A DNA stretch of 64,000 nucleotides from Sphingobacterium sp. UGAL515B_05 (GTDB lineage: Bacteria > Bacteroidota > Bacteroidia > Sphingobacteriales > Sphingobacteriaceae): positions 6,299,397 through 6,363,396 of the forward strand of contig NZ_CP109907.1 in the NCBI RefSeq assembly GCF_033097525.1. The letters run 5' to 3'. The notes under the pieces were generated by a model that was given only the letters and a program-made list of their open reading frames with translations, ran no database searches and was not told the DNA's origin. Every line of letters begins with the position of its first letter. The stretch's first letter is position 1. Shown piece after piece: positions 6,671 through 15,185 of the stretch. The position numbers were made by a program, and so were the translations under genes.

Positions 6671-7631
6671 AAAAGGACTAATCTTTCGATTAGCCCCTTA
6701 ACTAAATTATAGACAGATCCATTTAGGACCGGAATATACTTTTGAAAAATGGCCAGGCCTTAAACCTGACCATACAATTAAAATCAACCGAAACGAAACT
6801 TCCTAAATTGAATCGATTGTCAATAAATGGACAAATGTTAAAATATATTGGTTTGAAAAAAATAAAAAAAAGCCTTGAGTGGGGAACCCAAGGCTTTAGC
6901 CATTATTAACCTATTTTTTTATGAAAAGTACATGTAGTACAATATAAATGACTCTTTAGTTTGAAAAAAACTAAAAAAGGTTGATCATAAGACCAACCTT
7001 TACATCAACCATAAAAAATAAAATCTATTAATCGTGTCCTTCAGTCTTAACGATCTTATTGTAAATTCCTAATAATAAAAACGGTGCCGCCCATTGACCG
7101 ACGAACAAAGCTGTATTATCATCTTTTTTGTTGCAACATTTTAATGCTGCTGAAATTCCCATTGCTGCAAGTGAAGCCGCCAAGAATAAAATCGAGGGAA
7201 TTCTGGAAGTTTGCTGTTCAACTTCTTTAGTTACTTTGTCTTCATTTCCTGTTGTAAGTGCCATAATATTTATACTTTGGTTTATAATTGAACTACTTTC
7301 AAAATGAAATGGTTTAGTTTTATACAAAATAAGGCCGAGAACATGAATACTCGGCCTTAACACGTTACCTAATATTGATAAATGGAGGACTTACATAACA
7401 AATATTATTTAGTATAGTTTTGTTAAATAAAAAAACCTTGAGTCTGGGAGGATCTCAAGGTTTGTTAAATACTGCCTAAATATTAAAGTAATTATAATAC
7501 AATATCGAATAACGTTTGGTTTTAATAAAATAAAAAAAGGCTTCGGGCGGAGAACCCAAAACCTTTAGACCTTTAATTTGAAATTATTAGTCAATATACA
7601 AAAAAAAGGCCGAGTTACCAAGCTCGACCTT
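6669..7631 (-). repeat. Array of eight leftward hairpin terminators
   Basis: Eight hairpins, each followed leftward by a T-run, lie in under 1 kb: about 7600-7631, 7532-7565, 7428-7461, 7326-7358, 6973-7000, 6863-6896, 6744-6772 and 6669-6696. Stems are 7-10 bp with sequence families GGCCGAG/CTCGGCC, CCTTGAG/CTCAAGG, GGTTGATC/GACCAACC and others. Most are followed on the plus strand by an AT-rich tract resembling ACCTAAATT. Only one gene (7028-7264) lies among them. The first hairpin closes the late lysis operon; the purpose of the rest is unclear. Confidence 0.8.
7028..7264 (-). CDS. Small membrane protein, 78 aa
   Basis: I chose the ATG at 7264 (MALTTGNEDKVTKEVEQQ); the longer frame upstream runs through a terminator hairpin. 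A hydrophilic N-terminus is followed by a hydrophobic helix (IPSILFLAASLAAMGISAALKCC) and a second weaker one (ALFVGQWAAPFLLLGIY). Its own terminators flank it at 7326-7358 and 6973-7000, so it looks like an independent unit. A TTTG-like and TCATTTTG promoter can be seen upstream. The function is unknown. Confidence 0.6.
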   Translation of the reverse strand: MALTTGNEDKVTKEVEQQTSRIPSILFLAASLAAMGISAALKCCNKKDDNTALFVGQWAAPFLLLGIYNKIVKTEGHD

Positions 7632-7687
7632 AACAAATGAAATGTATTTACCTTTAATTGAGAACTTAATAACAGCGAACCTCTTTA

Positions 7688-8326
7688 TTAGTTTTCTTCC
7701 TTTGGCTTTTTGGGTCGGAACCCGATAAATAAAAGCAAGCCAATAACAAAAACCAAAGCACCTAATCCTAGCCAAATAATCATTGATCCTTTAGGCTCCT
7801 TCTGGATATCATCAATTTTAGTCGATTCCTTTTGCCGATGCTCCTGTGATGTAGCAACTTGCTTTTGGACCTGTTCAGATCCTTTCTTTTCGCTTTCTTC
7901 CTTAGCATCCTTTTGCTCTGTAACTGTTTGCTTGGTATGTTGCGTGACTTTTTCGCCAGGAGACTCAGATATCACAGTTAAGGTCTGCTTAAGCGTATCG
8001 AGCTTGACCAATATTTTGAAGCCGGCGCTATCCTTTAGTAAAATTTCTGCCCCAGACTTAACCTTGTCAACGCCAACTGAGCCGCCTACTTTCCCGCCCT
8101 TTTTCTCGGTTACAGTAGTCGTTTCTGTTTCAGTCACAATAACACCATGATCAGTCTTTATAGTTCGCTGTAGGGTATCTTTTTGCGTTTTCTCGGACAA
8201 TGAGCTGTCGCGCTTACTGACAACCTCCAAAGAATGCTTTTCAACGTGCTTTGTCGACTTTCGGAACATCCCACAAGAAGCAAAGGCGGTCACTATGACC
8301 ACCAATGCAATTAGTTTATTTAGCAT
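7688..8326 (-). CDS. Candidate unimolecular spanin (lipoprotein plus C-terminal membrane anchor)
   Basis: The 212 aa product has an N-terminal lipoprotein signal with lipobox AFASC (Cys18) and a long charged, Thr/Lys/Glu-rich region predicted to be extended or coiled. A single C-terminal membrane helix (about residues 182-203) is followed by a basic tail RPKKPKEEN. An outer-membrane lipid anchor joined to an inner-membrane helix is the topology of unimolecular spanins (T1 gp11 type), which fuse the two membranes in the last step of lysis. It is the final gene of the lysis cluster, after endolysin and holin-like genes. The call rests on topology and position, not on sequence similarity. Confidence 0.65.
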   Translation of the reverse strand: MLNKLIALVVIVTAFASCGMFRKSTKHVEKHSLEVVSKRDSSLSEKTQKDTLQRTIKTDHGVIVTETETTTVTEKKGGKVGGSVGVDKVKSGAEILLKDSAGFKILVKLDTLKQTLTVISESPGEKVTQHTKQTVTEQKDAKEESEKKGSEQVQKQVATSQEHRQKESTKIDDIQKEPKGSMIIWLGLGALVFVIGLLLFIGFRPKKPKEEN

Positions 8327-8474
8327 ACTTCAATATTGAGTTAAGCTCAATAACCGATTGCTTTAGGCTATCCAAGCTGTTTACTAAATCAGGCTTATTG
8401 AGCCTTTGTTTTCCGTTTGATGAGATCAGAGTAACCGACCCTAATAGCATCAATAACAATACTAATTTTTTCAC
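8316..8474 (-). CDS. Small exported protein with GTG start, lysis cluster
   Basis: GTG at 8474 overlaps the TGA of the upstream gene as GTGA, and the frame ends at TAA 8318-8316 inside the spanin start region. It encodes 52 aa with a clear secretion signal (MKKLVLLLMLLGSVTLISS) and a polar helix (LVNSLDSLKQSVIELNSILK). The double overlap suggests translational coupling on both sides. It could be a lysis regulator or part of the spanin complex. It is easily missed because of the GTG start and its length. Confidence 0.65.
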   Translation of the reverse strand: MKKLVLLLMLLGSVTLISSNGKQRLNKPDLVNSLDSLKQSVIELNSILKYAK

Positions 8475-8806
8475 CTTATTACCTCCCTTATGATCTGTTT
8501 TATTTGACTGGTAGTTGTATCGACCTGCTCACGCATTGGTGCCGTTTGCTTGCTTACTTCTTTCTCTACTGCTGGTCTAAGTTCTACCGGTAATTGCTTG
8601 CGAATTTCGTCTTGAACCTGCTGGCTCGTAGATTTCAATAAAGCAATATTCTCATTCTTTGCTTCAATGTATAAGCAAATAAATAAGATCAGTAAGGCAG
8701 ACACGAAAGCACATAGAAAAGCCATTGGATTGTCCTTTATCCATTGTGTAAACTTTCCTACACCATTAATTTTCCTGTCAATGAAATCGTCTTTTTCCTC
8801 TGCCAT
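8471..8806 (-). CDS. Holin-like single-helix membrane protein
   Basis: The ATG at 8806 sits in the endolysin stop (TAATG). The 111 aa protein has a cytoplasmic-type charged N-terminus, one membrane helix (MAFLCAFVSALLILFICLYI, about residues 28-47) and a long charged amphipathic tail. Position directly after the endolysin and before the spanin candidate supports a holin or holin-accessory role. The single helix and long soluble tail also resemble class III holins or phage XkdX/hemolysin-XhlA-like proteins. The exact class is uncertain. Confidence 0.55.
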   Translation of the reverse strand: MAEEKDDFIDRKINGVGKFTQWIKDNPMAFLCAFVSALLILFICLYIEAKNENIALLKSTSQQVQDEIRKQLPVELRPAVEKEVSKQTAPMREQVDTTTSQIKQIIREVIR

Positions 8807-9447
8807 TATTTCCACAAACTAGCATAATAATTAATCTTAGCCCGACGATCGTCAAGGCCGTTATATCCCCCATTCACGGCAAGGCATACAGCACGGATAC
8901 TTGCTTCCGAAAGATCTTTAGCTTTTGCCCAAATGTTTTTTGCGTCAAACTCCTTTACAGCAGTGGTAAAATAATAGGCCGATTCTCCGATCAGATCGGG
9001 GTTATCGTACAATTCTTGACCGCCGTAACGCTTGTAATCGAAACCTCCTGTACACTGCAATGCCCCACCTCCACGATATTTCCAGCCATCACCTGGGCGA
9101 GTATTTCCAAGCTCTTTAGCCTTGCGCGGATTACCTAAGCCGTAAACACGTTCTGCCAAATCCCAAGGATTGCCCGCCAATCGTCCTGCTTCTGCCACAG
9201 TTACATTTGCCGAATGCCGTCCCGTCCCGAATATTTCCATAATTCTTGGAGCGGTATAGTTCATATTCTCCCGGACAATCGTAAATCCTCCACTTTCATG
9301 GTGGATGTTCGCAAAGAAATGTATTGTTTGAACGCGTGTGCGGCCAAACTTAACCGCGAACTTTGACAAGGTTTCCTTTCCGATAATACCGTCGGCACTC
9401 GCACCGACGGATTTCTGTAATTCTTCTATGCGTTCTTTAGCTGTCAT
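8806..9447 (-). CDS. Endolysin, GH19 chitinase/lysozyme-like
   Basis: The 213 aa protein has a short N-terminal peptidoglycan-binding-like segment (LQKSVGASADGIIGKETL) and a GH19-type catalytic domain. The domain includes FFANIHHESGGF (probable catalytic Glu about residue 51), RLAGNPWDLAERVYG, and the conserved GDGWKYRGGGALQCTG. Such enzymes cleave the glycan strand of peptidoglycan. There is no signal peptide, so it depends on a holin for release. It overlaps the holin-like start (TAATG). Confidence 0.88.
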   Translation of the reverse strand: MTAKERIEELQKSVGASADGIIGKETLSKFAVKFGRTRVQTIHFFANIHHESGGFTIVRENMNYTAPRIMEIFGTGRHSANVTVAEAGRLAGNPWDLAERVYGLGNPRKAKELGNTRPGDGWKYRGGGALQCTGGFDYKRYGGQELYDNPDLIGESAYYFTTAVKEFDAKNIWAKAKDLSEASIRAVCLAVNGGYNGLDDRRAKINYYASLWK

Positions 9448-9490
9448 CTAGTCCCGTCGTTATTGTATAATAAGTTGTTTTTTACTTGCA

Positions 9491-11650
9491 TTACAATATA
9501 TTCTTTAAAACATCAAACATTCTTTGTCCAAGATTCTGAGTACTGGTAGCATCAAAGTGATATGAGTCAAGCAAAGTACCATCTGACATATCAATGAGAT
9601 ATACAAATTTGTCCTCCTGACTTATCTCAACTTGCGCCTGATGTACTTCAGCAGTGTATTGTGCAGATAATGGTGATATCGTCCCAAAGATGAAAGGCAA
9701 CTTTGGATTACCAACTATACCTCTAATGTATGAAATGACGTTCTTGAAGTTTTGATAATACTTAACTCTAGCTGTTGCCGTCGAATCTCCTTCACCCTGA
9801 TGCCAAAGTACTGCCTTGATCTCTAAATCTGGATTAGCAGCAATCGCGTTTAGAATTTTAGTCTTGAATTCCTCAACAAGCTTTCTTCCTTGCGTTATAT
9901 CCTCAGTATAAGGTGTCCAATATCCACCGCCATTTGTCCCAGAGGGGTCAATTGCAGTTCCTCCAACAGCCCTTTTTACAAGATATATTGTTCTATTTTT
10001 ATTTTGAGCAAGAAGATAACTTGCAATAGAATCGTAAGCATATAGATTTAAGGTACTCGCTTCACCTGGTGCACCAGCTCCTGTATTTACCCCATACTTA
10101 AAAGGTGCAAACGCTTTCGTCTGATCATTCCACATCATGACATTAGGTACGGTATTGTCATTGTTCAGAATGTATGAAGGTAATTGCGCGATTGGAACAC
10201 GCCCTTCTGTATTAGATTGCCCGGATACGATAATACCATACTTTTTAGTTGCAGATAAGTTAACTTTTGCAAGACCACGTTGGAAGATATTTGAAGCTTC
10301 AAAATCACTTGGATTCATCTTTTGGAACTTATCATCCGTTTCAAGATCTTTCTGTAAAAGATAGTAAAGACCCTTATTGTAGTTAATAGGTTCACTTTCT
10401 TCAATAGTCGCATAAGCTGTTCCGTAATTACCATCAGCATAATCCGACATGCCAACAAGTACATCCTGTGTAGCTATGTATGTTCCCTCTTTAAAAGTTC
10501 CTACGGTGGCTGTGGTGGGTCTCAAAACTGTTGATATGAATAATCCTTCGAGAGTATAAATGTTCAGATTGGCAACACTACCAACAGCTGTGTATAAGTT
10601 TACTCCATAATTAAGTATCTGGCTTTTTCTCAGAAGGAATTTATCAGTACGTTTATGTCCATACGTCGTACCACTCACAGCACCAGTTGTAAGATAGTAA
10701 GATGTTAGATTGAAAGGAATATGCTGCTCAGGATCTAATACCTTAGCCCCCTCAAAAGCTACATCAACGTCAACTGTCAATCCATTTGTTCTTGTATTCA
10801 ATGATGCTAAAGACAAATCCTCAATGTACTGTATTTTTACGTATCTTACACCAATATTACCCAAAGTATAATCTACTAAGCCAATCTTACAATCTTCAGT
10901 AGCTGTATATACTTTCTCAAAGAATTGATTTAAATTACCTGATTGAGGATAAAGATTTTGTTTAAAAACTCCTGCCGCATCGTAAATATTGGCTATCGCA
11001 GCACTTCCAGCGGTATTATATGTATTTACCCCAAACAATAGCTTTTGGCCTTTTTTAAGGTCAAACAAAGGAGTGCGCTGCATACTATAATTATTCCCAG
11101 TATTGGGTGCTCCTGTAGTATAGTAGTAACCATCAACCCAATTATTGATAATTATCTCTTTTTTACCATCTTCAACATTTTTAATAGCTTTAAAAACAGC
11201 ATCACCACTGGTGGCATCAGTATTTCCTTCTGCTACCACTCCTGTTACTGGCGTGGTACGCAACTCCTGCATCTTACTAATCTTCCAAGTAAGCGCAGTA
11301 CCATTCCAATACAACATACCATCATTCCCTTGTGGAATACCATCGGTACCAAGTGGATTCTTTAAGACGGTGTTGTTATACTTCCAGTAACCCCACGACG
11401 CGTCAAACCAACGATTTTGTCCAGTCGGCCCAGCTGGCAGAGCGACAGCAGCTGCAGCAGTCGTACCCCCTTGAATAGCTGGCATAGACTCGCCATTAAC
11501 CTCGACAAGTTCATTTAACCGATCAAGCTCAAACTTCATAATCGGCTTTGACTTATTACCGCACATCAAAAATTCCACGGTTGTTGGATCTTCTACCTTC
11601 TCCGCCCCATCTGGCCAAGGGAGAGCCTTTCCTTCTTCTTCTTCTGCCAT
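9491..11650 (-). CDS. Tail fibre/receptor protein with SGNH (SASA) esterase domain
   Basis: The 719 aa protein has an acidic N-terminus, beta-rich repeated segments (two related blocks near residues 170-270 and 310-410) and a C-terminal SGNH/sialate-O-acetylesterase-type domain. The domain has VSGQSNTEGR (catalytic Ser), LWHQGEGDS, and a terminal D-x-x-H in DSYHFDA. The domain would remove O-acetyl groups from surface polysaccharide, in keeping with host recognition. It follows the baseplate gene and precedes lysis genes, where receptor-binding proteins usually sit. Confidence 0.8.
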   Translation of the reverse strand: MAEEEEGKALPWPDGAEKVEDPTTVEFLMCGNKSKPIMKFELDRLNELVEVNGESMPAIQGGTTAAAAVALPAGPTGQNRWFDASWGYWKYNNTVLKNPLGTDGIPQGNDGMLYWNGTALTWKISKMQELRTTPVTGVVAEGNTDATSGDAVFKAIKNVEDGKKEIIINNWVDGYYYTTGAPNTGNNYSMQRTPLFDLKKGQKLLFGVNTYNTAGSAAIANIYDAAGVFKQNLYPQSGNLNQFFEKVYTATEDCKIGLVDYTLGNIGVRYVKIQYIEDLSLASLNTRTNGLTVDVDVAFEGAKVLDPEQHIPFNLTSYYLTTGAVSGTTYGHKRTDKFLLRKSQILNYGVNLYTAVGSVANLNIYTLEGLFISTVLRPTTATVGTFKEGTYIATQDVLVGMSDYADGNYGTAYATIEESEPINYNKGLYYLLQKDLETDDKFQKMNPSDFEASNIFQRGLAKVNLSATKKYGIIVSGQSNTEGRVPIAQLPSYILNNDNTVPNVMMWNDQTKAFAPFKYGVNTGAGAPGEASTLNLYAYDSIASYLLAQNKNRTIYLVKRAVGGTAIDPSGTNGGGYWTPYTEDITQGRKLVEEFKTKILNAIAANPDLEIKAVLWHQGEGDSTATARVKYYQNFKNVISYIRGIVGNPKLPFIFGTISPLSAQYTAEVHQAQVEISQEDKFVYLIDMSDGTLLDSYHFDATSTQNLGQRMFDVLKNIL

Positions 11651-11680
11651 TTCTTTATTTTTTAGTTGCTCATTATTCTA

Positions 11681-14248
11681 TTAAAATGGGTTGGTTTGAC
11701 TTGTATTTTGAACAAAGTCGACCACCAATCCATTGATATAATTAAAGTGATAATACACTGTCGTAGATGCTGTATTTGCTAGAGTGATTTTCCCAGTGAA
11801 GCCTTTTTTATTACCGACATATATATCACCCTTACGGATGTGAAGGGCCACATTTTCATTTCCTCCATCAGCTTCGATTTCCAAACCAACATTAAAATAC
11901 TGTCCGATACCGCCGGGCAATGCAGTGTTTATAGTGTTATAAACTGTTGCTGCCGCCGCTCGTGGCTGACCTAAATTGTCTTTATACAAATTCCACGAAA
12001 ATTCCCGTCTCTCACCTGCGACAGCTCCATTATCCCGCATGAGGAAATAATCCTTCGTCATATAAACCGTTTGGCTATTTATGTCCCAAGAGCCGCCATT
12101 TGGGTTTGTTCCAACCTTTAGCGCGCTAGCTGTAATAGTAAATGAACCAATTTCGCCTTTAGTGGCTTTCATTGATCCGTCATTTAGCACACTGAAAGGA
12201 GCATTTGCTCTATCTTCTTCCGTCGCCCCTGCCCAGAATCTTTGCGACTGATTGCCGTTATCCGCCAAGCCGGATATTCCAGCATTTACAAAGCCGTCTG
12301 AACCAACTGTCACCACTTGAGCAAACAGTCGATTTGCATTTATCATATACGCCGATAGAACATCGGTCTCAATTTGCCCTCCACTGATAAGGGTAAATCC
12401 CTTTGTCGGGTTGAATGTCCGTTCGCCTTCAATTACCGTCGTCAGGTACCCAAAATTGAAATGCCAATATCCTGGTTCACCATTGGTCGGAATTTGCTCA
12501 GGCGATAAAACCCATTCACCTGTAAGCGCTGTTTTGCTACATTTGGCAGCTAGGTAGTAACCCTGAGTTGGCGTTAGTCCCGTTTGCGAGAAAGCGGTAA
12601 GATTCCAGATATTCCCAAGTCCTTCAATTTTGAATACCTTATGGATCAAACGGCCGGCCGACATGGCAAAGCTGTTTGGATCACCACCGGCATTCGTAGT
12701 AATCAATACATCATCCAAATCATAATACATGGATTCCGTACCGAACCAACCAGCGATTGCCTGCTGCATGGCATTCTCAAGATTACCGTCAGGATCAAGT
12801 ACTTTAGAACGGAATTCTGTCAATGCCTGGATGTTCCGACGATCACGTTCCCAAGATTGTTTGTTGTATTGCGTAACCACCTCTTTTTGTTCCTTGATAT
12901 CGTTTTGCATCTTCTCAAGGAAAGTATATGTGACTTCATTGCCGATGACGGCATCGAAGGACATTCCATTTTCGATAACATCGGGATATATGGCTGGATA
13001 GCTTACTTCTGTGATACGTATTTCAGCATCAATACCTTTTTCGGCATCCTTCAAGCGAATTATATCGCCTGCATCTAAATTGGTGTTGAGCCTAGCCAAA
13101 TGGATAAAGTCCACTTCAAGCTCATAAACCACGCGTGGGATGCTATTGCTGTCCAAATATTCCTGACGTTTGGTAGTCAATTCAGCTGCTGCAGCATCAA
13201 TATAACTTTGTGGCATGCGAATGCCAATCAAAGTATATTTATCGCCTACCTCAGCATGTACAGTCTCAGTTGGGAACCAGTTATCGTTGCCTTCGTCGTT
13301 AGCCTTAAACCGAATCGTCTTGCTTGCGTGATTGTAACTTGTTATCTCGAATTGGTTTCCTTCCAACAGGCCCGATTTGAAAACTATATAAGCTGTTTCC
13401 CCTTCAATTTTTTGACCATTGAGATCAAAATCAATAGAACTATCAGAGATGGAGAAAAGCTTTTTATCTATTTGAGCTACGGCCGTTACGGTACCTGTTC
13501 TTCTAGGATAGATCTCTTCATCAATAAACTCACCTTCACGGATACCGTATATACCTGTGTTTTTCTCTACGTAACCAGGAATAGTAAAATAATTGAAAGT
13601 ACCCTCAGGGAGATTCTTATCACCTCCACGCGCGTATGCCCGAGTAACGATCTTTTTATCCTGCAAGCTTTTTCGGGTAAGGCTATACAAGCCTTTTCCC
13701 TTTCCGTACTCGAAGGTTAAAGCGCGCGGAGTGCCCACGGTTTTCTTTAACGATATCACCTTTCCTTTGATTCCCCATTCAGCCTTAAAAGCTTGGGCAA
13801 CCATGGTAAGAGCATCGAGAATATACGTGCTATCAAACTCAACAGTAACACGACCTAGATCTTCAAATTCACCCACGGACCAGCCAGACGACTTGCTGTT
13901 GGTGCAATCAACGAATAAGTGTAACCATTCCTCGGCGGTACCGGAAAAGGAAAACTTCCTTGCTCCAAGATGGACCAAAAACAAATAAGCCAAAGTATGA
14001 CGCGATCCTTCAAATACAAAATCAAACGACGATACGAATCGGCTCATCTTTTTGAAGTCCTCAACCTGGTTCAAAGTGTATTCCTCGCCTTTGTACGTAA
14101 AAGTATCGCCCACACGCAAACCCAAGGAAGCAACATTACCATAACTAAATGATAGCCCATGTTCAGCCATTACCTTGTTGCTGTATTTGGCAGCATTCAA
14201 GGGAAGCTTGATCGTATCAACACCGTTTCTCTTTACCTGAACTTCCAT
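11681..14248 (-). CDS. Tail baseplate/tail-tip protein (Tal-like)
   Basis: The 855 aa product lies directly after the Dit-like gene with a 1-base junction. It has an N-terminal domain of the hub type (LRVGDTFTYKGEEYTLNQVEDF), a helical middle (MQNDIKEQKEVVTQYNKQSW) and a Gly/Asn/Ser-rich C-terminus of the fibre type (RLFAQVVTVGSDGFVNAG). Position, size and mixed hub and fibre composition support a tail-associated hub that carries the receptor-binding protein. No enzymatic motif was seen. Confidence 0.7.
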   Translation of the reverse strand: MEVQVKRNGVDTIKLPLNAAKYSNKVMAEHGLSFSYGNVASLGLRVGDTFTYKGEEYTLNQVEDFKKMSRFVSSFDFVFEGSRHTLAYLFLVHLGARKFSFSGTAEEWLHLFVDCTNSKSSGWSVGEFEDLGRVTVEFDSTYILDALTMVAQAFKAEWGIKGKVISLKKTVGTPRALTFEYGKGKGLYSLTRKSLQDKKIVTRAYARGGDKNLPEGTFNYFTIPGYVEKNTGIYGIREGEFIDEEIYPRRTGTVTAVAQIDKKLFSISDSSIDFDLNGQKIEGETAYIVFKSGLLEGNQFEITSYNHASKTIRFKANDEGNDNWFPTETVHAEVGDKYTLIGIRMPQSYIDAAAAELTTKRQEYLDSNSIPRVVYELEVDFIHLARLNTNLDAGDIIRLKDAEKGIDAEIRITEVSYPAIYPDVIENGMSFDAVIGNEVTYTFLEKMQNDIKEQKEVVTQYNKQSWERDRRNIQALTEFRSKVLDPDGNLENAMQQAIAGWFGTESMYYDLDDVLITTNAGGDPNSFAMSAGRLIHKVFKIEGLGNIWNLTAFSQTGLTPTQGYYLAAKCSKTALTGEWVLSPEQIPTNGEPGYWHFNFGYLTTVIEGERTFNPTKGFTLISGGQIETDVLSAYMINANRLFAQVVTVGSDGFVNAGISGLADNGNQSQRFWAGATEEDRANAPFSVLNDGSMKATKGEIGSFTITASALKVGTNPNGGSWDINSQTVYMTKDYFLMRDNGAVAGERREFSWNLYKDNLGQPRAAAATVYNTINTALPGGIGQYFNVGLEIEADGGNENVALHIRKGDIYVGNKKGFTGKITLANTASTTVYYHFNYINGLVVDFVQNTSQTNPF

Positions 14249-14760
14249 TAGAATAGTTGTTTTTGTTGTTCGAACTGGATCGGCTTGTCGGGATATGACA
14301 AAATCAAGCCGTTCACATCAGCCAAATAAAAATCGACTCCTACAGGTGCGAAGTTGTTTTCCAATACGAGTGTGAAATCTGTATACATATAGCCGATCTG
14401 CTTCCGAGGGTTTATCACATTCAAATCGGGAGAGCTAATGTATCTAAGTGCGAAAGATCTTCCCAACGCATCCACTCGCAAATTGAAACCTTCGGGCTTG
14501 ACCAATATTTCCAATAGAGCGTCTCTTTGATTTTGCAAATCGGTGAGACTGGTAGATTTCAAATAGCACTTGATACTGTATTGGATCGACTGGAAGTAAG
14601 TCGGTGATGTTGTATCATAGTCCTTTCCATGCTCGTCAGCCCAATCATGATATGCACGTTCTTTTGGAGTCGGTAACTTTAGTAATTCACTCCATGTGCC
14701 GCGCTGGAAAAACAGCCCGAAAGCAGTACTTGCAACTTTATTTTCTATCTCGAAACTCAT
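14248..14760 (-). CDS. Distal tail protein (Dit-like)
   Basis: The 170 aa protein comes after the tape measure and a small tail gene and before the large hub protein, the standard Dit position. The N-terminal motif HDWADEHGKDYD and the conserved RDALLEILVKPEGF block resemble Bacteroidota phage distal tail proteins. It overlaps its neighbours by 1 and 4 bases. It would form the ring joining tail tube to baseplate; this is inferred from gene order. Confidence 0.6.
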   Translation of the reverse strand: MSFEIENKVASTAFGLFFQRGTWSELLKLPTPKERAYHDWADEHGKDYDTTSPTYFQSIQYSIKCYLKSTSLTDLQNQRDALLEILVKPEGFNLRVDALGRSFALRYISSPDLNVINPRKQIGYMYTDFTLVLENNFAPVGVDFYLADVNGLILSYPDKPIQFEQQKQLF

Positions 14761-15185
14761 TTTTTAAACTCCCTCACTTTAGCATTACCAAATACTTCCT
14801 TAATCAGCTGACCTTCCTTTATTTCCACAGTAACAAAAGAATGTTCGACGGCAGTCAATTTGACTACGCCGCGTTTAGTATAGATCTGGCTAACTTCATA
14901 ACCATTCACTTCGATGTTTACCTGGCCACCGAGAATCAGTACAAATCGGGGATTGATTACTGTATGAACTCCATCAAAGTAAATCCCCTCCGACTCCAAC
15001 TCTTTCCGATATTTTTGAAGCACTTCCAGTGTAAGAAAATCAGCATCCATTGCAAACTCCACACCTTTTGGAGATTTGAGTAAGCGGATAAGATCGGACG
15101 CAGATCGCGCTTCGGTCAATCTTTGCAATCCCCAAACACATCCTTTGTGCTTTTTAACCAGATTATATATTTCTTGACTAAACAT
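14757..15185 (-). CDS. Hypothetical tail protein, 142 aa
   Basis: It lies between the tape measure (1-base overlap) and the Dit-like gene (4-base overlap), so it is part of tail assembly. A helical N-terminal half (VWGLQRLTEARSASDLIRLLKS) is followed by beta-rich sequence (INPRFVLILGGQVNIEVNGY). No family is recognised. Confidence 0.6.
   Translation of the reverse strand: MFSQEIYNLVKKHKGCVWGLQRLTEARSASDLIRLLKSPKGVEFAMDADFLTLEVLQKYRKELESEGIYFDGVHTVINPRFVLILGGQVNIEVNGYEVSQIYTKRGVVKLTAVEHSFVTVEIKEGQLIKEVFGNAKVREFKK

Noticed and set aside
12584..13720. Rightward frames of 164-206 codons
   Set aside because: They are antisense to the tail hub gene, with Cys/Phe-rich shadow composition and no start context.
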